64,000 nucleotides of DNA from contig JAUNJL010000005.1 of the NCBI GenBank assembly GCA_030533315.1, forward strand, positions 8,570-72,569. Direction: 5' to 3'. How positions within the stretch are numbered: the stretch's first letter is position 1; each line of letters starts with the position of its first letter. This document shows, in pieces, positions 59,101 through 64,000 of the stretch. This stretch comes from Eubacteriales bacterium. GTDB taxonomy: Bacteria; Bacillota_A; Clostridia; Lachnospirales; Lachnospiraceae. Position numbers and translations under genes: made by a program. Under the pieces are notes generated by a model, which worked only from the letters and a program-made list of their open reading frames with translations, made no database searches and was not told the origin of the DNA.

Positions 59101-60330
59101 TCTGCCATCCACAAATTCAATTCAGACGTCTACAGCTCTCTGGGAACGGTCAGCGTGGATGTTCCGGAGCTGTCCTTTATAAACGGAAGCAGAGGCTTTG
59201 ACGCCGGACAGAAGATCCTTCGGTACATTATCCAGATGATTGCGGATATTTTTGGAAGGAATATGATCTACCGCACCTGGGATGCGGAGTTCGTGGCCCT
59301 CTGTCCCAACACGACGCAGCAGGTGTTCTATGGAAAATGTGCCCGGCTGAGCTCGGCCCTTACCAGGCGGTATGCCAAGGAGATCCGGGTGGGATATGCC
59401 TGGTCGGACAACGTGTTCACGGGAAAAGAGCTGGTGGAAGAGTCCAAGACCATGATGAAGTACAACAATCCTGTGAAGAAAAAGGCTTGCATCAGGCACA
59501 TTCCCGAGTCCCTTGCCGTCTTTGGCTCCGTTGGGGAGATGATCAATGCGGAGCGCTTTACGGTATTCTTCCAGCCAAAGGTCGATATGGAGACCAACCG
59601 GCTTGTGGGGGCGGAGGCGCTGGTGAGAGGCCTGGACGAGGAAGGGAAGCTGATCTTTCCCGTTCAGTTTGTGGAGGCCTTTGAAAAGGAAGGCACCATC
59701 CGGGACCTGGATCTTTACGTGCTGGCCTGCGCCATGAAGACGCTGGACGGCTGGAGGAGGGAAGGGAAGGAGCTGGTTCCCATCTCTGTGAATTTTTCCA
59801 GGGGGACGCTGCTGGATCTTCGCATCCGAGCCTCCGTGCTGGCCATCCAGAGCCGCTACCCGGAGCTTTCCCCGGATCTCATCGAGCTGGAGATCACGGA
59901 GAGTGCGGGGATCGTCAGCTACCAGACCCTGGCCAAGGCCATGGAGGGGCTGCGGGAGTACGGGGTCACCTTTGCGCTGGACAACTTCGGGTCAAAGTAT
60001 GCGAACCTGGCCATTTTCGCCAACGTGGATTTTGACACGGTGAAGCTGGACCGAAGCCTGATCGGGGATATTGTGACGAACGAAAACAGCCGCATGATCA
60101 TTCGGGACATTGTAGGTATCTGCAACCGCAAAAAGATCCGCTGTATTGCGGAGGGAGTGGAGACCAAGGAACAGATCGACGTACTTTTAGACATGGGGTG
60201 CAGGTGCGCCCAGGGATATTATTATGACAGGCCCTTGCCTGAGAGATTGTTTTTCCACAAATACATCGATATTGGACAGGTGGAATTACTGCGGGAGGAG
60301 CAGGGCGGCGATCCGGACAGCGGAGCATAA
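56194..60330 (+). CDS. Giant GGDEF-PAS-GAF-EAL cyclic-di-GMP signalling protein
   Basis: A 1378-residue soluble protein. In order: an N-terminal GGDEF domain (about 25-180) with canonical LGGDEF near 102 and DLDDFKAVNDTLGH; PAS-like domains (205-585); a degenerate GGDEF fold (590-740; GTDRY); a GAF-like domain (790-940); a second degenerate GGDEF fold (960-1090; WDAEF); and a C-terminal EAL domain (1110-1365). The EAL domain keeps GAEALVR, VNFSR, EITES, VKLDR and AEGVE, but the loop 6 double Asp is LDNFGSKYAN, so hydrolysis may be weak or lost. No membrane helices. ATG 56194 has AGGGGA upstream; an in-frame GTG at 56161 is less likely. Followed after 73 bases by a CheB-CheR hybrid. Confidence 0.85.
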   Translation: MNEKETLKLDREALLEQYEEMKEIAARDSLTRLLNRGALESEINKRLDSMADTDLCALFLVDLDDFKAVNDTLGHQSGDDVLEKTAALLAKTFRSTDVVGGLGGDEFAVFLSGNLTEEMVNGKAQVICDQLQFAMGLSSTITVTASVGIYLSVGKTSFEYMYRSADLALYKAKKNGKQSYCIKRSADGQEELAPEIYTPVNAIRIRSLLDYIDSGVAMIEVGETMKLVYASSAFSRMLGMEGEELAEMEGMAFVHPEERKEMEDFLRRLVFGSSEAVSHVTRVVGHNGEVMWWRIHASRIEYHEKKSVVLITVVDVSDLKEKVSSIQMDKSLFQVAVDQVAQGIWEVDWLSRSFRIIGENKSFPEELTEQLRFPEELIERNWIHPDCAESFRGFAREIFSGRTQGYANFRVKFRKTDNYGWASFSYRTVFDEDGCPARVVGVIEGMKQADVGMTEGMKGAILPESLMESVILQMNGNLTKDMVELCWLEGKDVTGKESYGTCSEIFLAETDHAFAPGGGERLPGYLSRDRLIHDFLEGGQRWNRREYRRIDKNGTIQWVSSVIHLYEDVESGDVHMSLWISELEQRHQWETKYGISIYRDPLTRLYTRSTARELAMRILESRKHKLCAMVLVEINGMAKLYAQSSNNVDEKRKAIIEAFLLAVGTSCIPGHFGTDRYLLFFPEIKSESYLKRKLEQAFLFVRSITSDLVDGGMVRFVAAGICRYQNETDYALLMRKTQVLCQRWNRASGDRVVFADEEGEGFSQIRRSTEGDHVRVLQEEMMRPLSEREKDVAFSFVLEMLNSNTQEEATRCMLKSLGEYYDADRTYVLSLSEDGQVVRMADEWTSCQKHSIQQVVSGMLTEKFPLLERCMREDKPVFLARKAEKKKGAVPEEEKSSWRYAIFPMREDGSTLAYLCIENGRNYISDATLPFLLSSCLLKGQRRCYNHARRYVREEALSVVELPNNSAYLSAIHKFNSDVYSSLGTVSVDVPELSFINGSRGFDAGQKILRYIIQMIADIFGRNMIYRTWDAEFVALCPNTTQQVFYGKCARLSSALTRRYAKEIRVGYAWSDNVFTGKELVEESKTMMKYNNPVKKKACIRHIPESLAVFGSVGEMINAERFTVFFQPKVDMETNRLVGAEALVRGLDEEGKLIFPVQFVEAFEKEGTIRDLDLYVLACAMKTLDGWRREGKELVPISVNFSRGTLLDLRIRASVLAIQSRYPELSPDLIELEITESAGIVSYQTLAKAMEGLREYGVTFALDNFGSKYANLAIFANVDFDTVKLDRSLIGDIVTNENSRMIIRDIVGICNRKKIRCIAEGVETKEQIDVLLDMGCRCAQGYYYDRPLPERLFFHKYIDIGQVELLREEQGGDPDSGA

Positions 60331-60403
60331 CCATTGATCAAAATACGGAAATTTGCTGGAAAGACGCGGGAAACATGTCGCAGCAGAGAAGAAAGGACAG
60401 CAG

Positions 60404-62986
60404 ATGAAAAAAGAGTACGAGAATGTGACAAATGAAGAAGAACGAAAGGAAGAAACTCCTGTGATCATTGCCATAGGAGCTTCTGCCGGAGGCGTGGAGG
60501 CGCTTCAGCTGTTGTTTGAGTGTATGCCGGATAACAGTGGCTTTGTGTTCGTGGTCATCCAGCATCTCTCCCCGGATTATAAGAGCCTGATGGCGGATAT
60601 TTTGAAGAGAAATACCAGGATGGAGATCTATGAAGCGGAGGAGAACATCAGCCTGCGGCCCAACACCATTTATCTGAACCCGGCCAAGACTTATTTATCC
60701 CTGACGGAAAACCGCACCCTTCACCTGACCCAGGTGGAGGCGGGTACTCTGAACCACCCCATCGACGCATTTTTTGATTCCCTGGCGGAAAGGGAGTTGG
60801 AGCGTTCCGTGGCAGTGGTGCTGTCGGGCACCGGCTCGGACGGAACCAACGGCATCAAGAAGATCAAGGAGCGGGGCGGCCTGGTCATTGCCCAGGAGCT
60901 GTCCAGCGCAAAATTCGATGGGATGCCCAGAAGCGTCATTGCCACCGGGCTGGCGGATTTCATCCTGCCCCCGGAGGGGATCGTGGAGGAGCTGCTGAAT
61001 TTTTCGGAGGCGCCAACTCTTCTGGCGGTAAAAAACGAGGACGGAAACCTGTCGGATGACGACATCTTCTCCACGGAGGAGGAGAGCCTGGGGCATATTT
61101 ACGCCATCCTGAAGGGAGCCAGCAAGATTGACTTCACCTATTACAAGCGGTCCACCATCCTGCGCCGGATCGAGCGCCGGATGATCGTGACCCACACCAA
61201 GACCCTTGCGGAGTTTGCCCGTATGCTGAGCGAGCATCCCGAGGAGGTATCCATCCTGGTGAAGGAGATCCTCATCGGCGTCACCAACTTTTTCCGGGAT
61301 TCCATGTTCTTCGAGGCGCTGAAGGAGTACGTGGTGTACCCGGTGATCGAGCGGACGGGGGAGAATGAGGCCATCCGTATTTGGAGCGCCGGCTGCTCCA
61401 CCGGTGAGGAGGCTTACTCCGTGGCGATCCTTTTTAAGGAGGCCCTGGAGGATCTGAACGTAAAAAGAGACATCAAGATCTTTGCCACGGACGTGGACGA
61501 CCGCGCGGTGGAGGCTGCAGGGAAGGGAATTTATCCAGAGAGCATCGAGGACGACGTGTCCTCGGAGCGTCTGATGAAGTATTTTAAGAGGCAGAATGAG
61601 CATTACATCGTGTCCAAGGAGATCCGCAGGATGATCATTTTTGCCAGCCACAACATGTTTTCAGATCCGCCCTTTGGGAAGCTGGATCTGATCGTCTGCC
61701 GAAACGTGATGATCTACTTCCAGCCTCTCATGCGCCGGGGGATGTTCTCCATCTTCAACACGGCACTGAAGAAGGACGGCTATCTGTTCCTGGGCAAGAG
61801 CGAGACGGCCAGCGAGTACATAAGCCTGTTCAAGCCGGTGTGCAGCATGGAGAAGATCTACGTCCATACCGGAAAGGGGAAGATCGAGAACTTTACCCCG
61901 CCGGCCTTCAACGTGCCGGACGTGCAGGCCATCCAGAGCAGGGAGGTTTATCCCGGGCGGAGGACGGTGACACCGGTTCCCTCGGAGGAGATCTACACCC
62001 GGTTTTTGGAGTCCCGCCTGCCTGCCTCCGCGATCCTGGACGCAGACAACAACGTGGTTCATTTCTTCGGCAACCACAAGGATTATTTCACCTTTGCCAG
62101 CGGAAAGGCTACCCTGAATTTCTTCCAGATCGTGCACCCGGATCTGAGCCTTGCCGCCTCCACGGCCATCAGTCGGTGCAGGGAGGAGAAGAGAATCCTC
62201 ACCTACACGGACATTGCGGTGGACTGTGCGGACGGACGGCGGGTGATCAACCTGGAGGTGGAGCCTGTGCGGACGCCTTACGGGGACGACAGCGGGATGG
62301 TGGCCGTCCTGTTTATTGAGAGCGGCACCGAGAAGGCCCGGGGCGACGTGGAGAAGTACGACATCAACAAGACGGCTGCCCGCCGGATCGCAGATCTGGA
62401 GAGGGAGTTCAACGTGTCCCAGAATGACCTTCGGGCCACCATTCAGAGGCTGGAGACGGTGAACGGGGAGCTTCAGGCGGCCAATGAGGAGCTGCTGACG
62501 GCCAATGAGGAGCTGCAGAGCTCCACGGAGGAGCTGCAGTCCGTGAATGAGGAGCTGTACACCGTCAACACGGAGCACCAGCTGAAGCTGGACGAGCTGA
62601 CCACCATCACCAACGACCTTTCCAACTTCCTGTCCTCCACCATGATCGGGATCCTGTTCGTGGACAGCAGGCTGAACATCCGAAAGTTTACGGAATATGT
62701 GGGGCGGGAGTTCCAGCTGATGGAACACGACGTGGGACGTCCCGTGCGCATTTTCGCCCACAGCTTCCCCGATGAGCGGATCGAGGAGGACTGCCGGGAG
62801 GTTCTGAAAAACCTTCTTTCCATAGACCGGGAGGTGACCGCCCTGAACGGAAGGTTCTACACTCTCCGTATCGCACCCTATCGGACCACGGAGAACAACA
62901 TCCGGGGACTGGTGATCACCATCATCGACAGCCTGGGAGCGGAGGGAAAGATGCGGCGGAACGCCGGTGAGAGGGCAGAGTCGTAG
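60404..62986 (+). CDS. CheB-CheR hybrid with PAS domains
   Basis: An 860-residue soluble fusion. Residues ~20-195 are a CheB-type methylesterase without a receiver domain: catalytic Ser in IGASAGGVEAL, His in IQHLSPDY and Asp in GTGSDGTNG. Residues ~215-480 are a CheR-type methyltransferase with GVTNFFRD, the SAM site IWSAGCSTGEEAYSVA and DLIVCRNVMIYF. Then come a PAS-like segment (about 545-640), a long coiled coil of ANEELLTANEELQ-type repeats (about 655-730) and a C-terminal PAS (735-850). No chemoreceptor, CheA or CheW gene is nearby, so its targets are elsewhere or it signals otherwise. ATG 60404 follows GAAAGGA. Confidence 0.9.
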   Translation: MKKEYENVTNEEERKEETPVIIAIGASAGGVEALQLLFECMPDNSGFVFVVIQHLSPDYKSLMADILKRNTRMEIYEAEENISLRPNTIYLNPAKTYLSLTENRTLHLTQVEAGTLNHPIDAFFDSLAERELERSVAVVLSGTGSDGTNGIKKIKERGGLVIAQELSSAKFDGMPRSVIATGLADFILPPEGIVEELLNFSEAPTLLAVKNEDGNLSDDDIFSTEEESLGHIYAILKGASKIDFTYYKRSTILRRIERRMIVTHTKTLAEFARMLSEHPEEVSILVKEILIGVTNFFRDSMFFEALKEYVVYPVIERTGENEAIRIWSAGCSTGEEAYSVAILFKEALEDLNVKRDIKIFATDVDDRAVEAAGKGIYPESIEDDVSSERLMKYFKRQNEHYIVSKEIRRMIIFASHNMFSDPPFGKLDLIVCRNVMIYFQPLMRRGMFSIFNTALKKDGYLFLGKSETASEYISLFKPVCSMEKIYVHTGKGKIENFTPPAFNVPDVQAIQSREVYPGRRTVTPVPSEEIYTRFLESRLPASAILDADNNVVHFFGNHKDYFTFASGKATLNFFQIVHPDLSLAASTAISRCREEKRILTYTDIAVDCADGRRVINLEVEPVRTPYGDDSGMVAVLFIESGTEKARGDVEKYDINKTAARRIADLEREFNVSQNDLRATIQRLETVNGELQAANEELLTANEELQSSTEELQSVNEELYTVNTEHQLKLDELTTITNDLSNFLSSTMIGILFVDSRLNIRKFTEYVGREFQLMEHDVGRPVRIFAHSFPDERIEEDCREVLKNLLSIDREVTALNGRFYTLRIAPYRTTENNIRGLVITIIDSLGAEGKMRRNAGERAES

Positions 62987-63016
62987 GAGCGCAGAGGAAA
63001 TGGGAGGAAACAGTTT

Positions 63017-63694
63017 ATGAAGCTGATCATTGACGATGCACAGATCCAGCGGATCAAGGAGATTTATCAGTATTATCCAGTGGACGGCGTGACCACGAAC
63101 CCATCCATTCTGGCGAAGAGCGGAAGGGCTCCCTATGAGGTCTTGAAGGAGATTCGGGCCTTCATCGGGGAGGAGGCGGAGCTGCATGTCCAGGCCGTGT
63201 CCCTGGACGCCCAGACCATGCTCCAGGAGGCTCATCGGATCGTGGAGGAGCTGGGAGAGAGTACCTATGTGAAGATCCCGGCCATTCCCGAGGGCTTTCA
63301 GGCCATGAAGGCTCTTCATGGGGAGGGGCTGCGGGTGACGGCCACCGCCATCTACACCCCCATGCAGGCCTTCCTGGCGGCAAAGTGCGGTGCGGATTAT
63401 GCGGCGCCTTATGTCAACCGCATCGACAACATGGGCTATAACGGTATCCAGATCACGAAGAATATCCACGACATTTTCCGGAACAACCAGCTGAAGACGC
63501 AGGTTCTGGCTGCCAGCTTCAAGAACTCCCAGCAGGTGCTGGAGCTGTGCGAGTACGGGATCGGGGCGTCCACCGCAGCGCCGGACATCATCGAGAGCTT
63601 TGTGAAAAACCAGGCCGTGACGGCGGCAGTGGAGGACTTTATCCGGGATTTTGAAGCGCTGACCGGAAAAGGGCAGAACATGATCACCTGCTGA
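63017..63694 (+). CDS. Fructose-6-phosphate aldolase/transaldolase-like protein
   Basis: A 225-residue TalC/FSA-family enzyme, shorter than classical transaldolases. VDGVTTNPSILAKSGR (about 23-38) and TYVKIPA (Schiff-base Lys near 86) are present, with GADYAAPYVNRIDNMG further on. It should cleave or transfer a dihydroxyacetone unit. A run GGGAGGAAACAG precedes the ATG. It follows the CheB-CheR gene by 30 bases and may be cotranscribed, though the functions are unrelated. Confidence 0.9.
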   Translation: MKLIIDDAQIQRIKEIYQYYPVDGVTTNPSILAKSGRAPYEVLKEIRAFIGEEAELHVQAVSLDAQTMLQEAHRIVEELGESTYVKIPAIPEGFQAMKALHGEGLRVTATAIYTPMQAFLAAKCGADYAAPYVNRIDNMGYNGIQITKNIHDIFRNNQLKTQVLAASFKNSQQVLELCEYGIGASTAAPDIIESFVKNQAVTAAVEDFIRDFEALTGKGQNMITC

Positions 63695-63831
63695 GAAAGG
63701 CAGGGAGCATTGGGGAGGCGGTGAGTTGCAAATTCCAGAAGGGTGCGGGCCTGATGGGTGCGCTGCATTGCTTTCCGGCTTACTGCAAAAACGAGGAAAG
63801 GATTCCAGGCCAAGGCCTGGGACGGCACAGG

Positions 63832-63878
63832 AAAAGGCGTCCTGCTCCAGAGGAAATCTGGGGCGGGGCGCCTTTTTT
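63832..63878 (+). terminator. Rho-independent terminator
   Basis: AAAAGGCG (63832-63839) pairs with CGCCTTTT (63869-63876), with an inner CCAGA/TCTGG stem, and a six-T run. It lies about 140 bases after the aldolase; a smaller 7-bp hairpin is at 63805-63820. The remaining 120 bases hold nothing I can assign except a TTGACA near the window edge. Confidence 0.8.
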
Positions 63879-64000
63879 GGTATCGCTGAGAAGGGGCGGA
63901 CGGCTCATTTTTGGGTCAGTGAGTACGGTGGGTATAAAAAATTGCCGCAATGCTTTTGGAAGGGGGCGGATGGAGGCGGTTTGCCTTGACAATCCAGAGG

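Noticed and set aside
57142..59112. Minus-strand open frame of 656 codons opposite the giant GGDEF/EAL gene
   Set aside because: The sense frame shows conserved signalling domains; the antisense frame has no start signal or domain.
1..64000. tRNA, rRNA, CRISPR arrays, insertion sequences or prophage
   Set aside because: No cloverleaf-like segments, spaced direct repeats, transposase or phage genes were recognised on reading; a tRNA or Rfam scan would be needed to exclude small RNAs.

Overview
The window looks like chromosome from a GC-rich, low-oxygen Firmicute of the class Clostridia, probably a gut Lachnospiraceae- or Oscillospiraceae-type anaerobe. This rests on strong AGGAGG ribosome binding sites, TTGACA/TATAAT promoters, a ferredoxin-linked 2-oxoacid oxidoreductase, phosphotransbutyrylase/butyrate kinase, an anaerobic glycerol-3-phosphate dehydrogenase type operon and many ABC importers. 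Genus and species cannot be fixed from the sequence alone. I saw no rRNA, tRNA, CRISPR array, insertion sequence or prophage.

Layout. (1) 1-3225: an anaerobic glycerol-3-phosphate dehydrogenase-like operon (FAD dehydrogenase with a [2Fe-2S] tail, FAD/NAD oxidoreductase, DUF1667 protein). (2) 3250-18030: a cyclic-di-GMP array. Two paralogous pairs stand in tandem, each with a membrane EAL phosphodiesterase followed by a PAS-GGDEF cyclase; an ApbE flavin transferase lies between the pairs and a further EAL protein follows. (3) 18095-20535: a PfkB sugar kinase and a class II aldolase, divergent. (4) 20932-24882: a membrane GGDEF cyclase facing a membrane EAL protein with a cysteine-repeat tail. 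(5) 25251-30195: a five-gene nickel/peptide-type ABC importer. (6) 30223-31788: an AT-richer two-gene insert (PIN-domain protein plus XRE-ImmA/IrrE protein), probably a toxin-antitoxin or defence pair. (7) 31896-37329: a second oligopeptide/nickel-type ABC importer on the minus strand. (8) 37600-45765: a ribose/galactose-type sugar ABC importer, then a signalling operon of anchored sugar-binding protein, NarL-type histidine kinase, response regulator and anchored family 1 binding protein. (9) 45872-55634: an amino-acid (branched-chain or similar) fermentation locus. A minus-strand arm (butyrate kinase, phosphotransbutyrylase, aminotransferase, NhaC antiporter, MFS carrier) faces a plus-strand arm (four-subunit 2-oxoacid:ferredoxin oxidoreductase, then an IclR regulator), with matched operators at both divergent promoters. 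(10) 56194-63694: a very large GGDEF/PAS/GAF/EAL protein, a CheB-CheR-PAS hybrid and a transaldolase-like aldolase.

The most notable pattern is in the cyclic-di-GMP genes. The only runs of eight or more G or C that I found all lie at these genes. Two of them (G10 and G11) fill the spacer between the -35 and -10 boxes of the two paralogous phosphodiesterase genes, which is the classic layout of a slippage-driven phase-variable promoter. Others lie in the leaders of three cyclase or hybrid genes, and one (G8) is inside the coding end of an EAL gene, where slippage would swap or remove the C-terminal tail. Together with a 24-bp coding minisatellite in another EAL gene, this suggests a multi-locus, stochastically switching cyclic-di-GMP network. 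The switching itself is inference; the tracts and their positions are read directly from the sequence.
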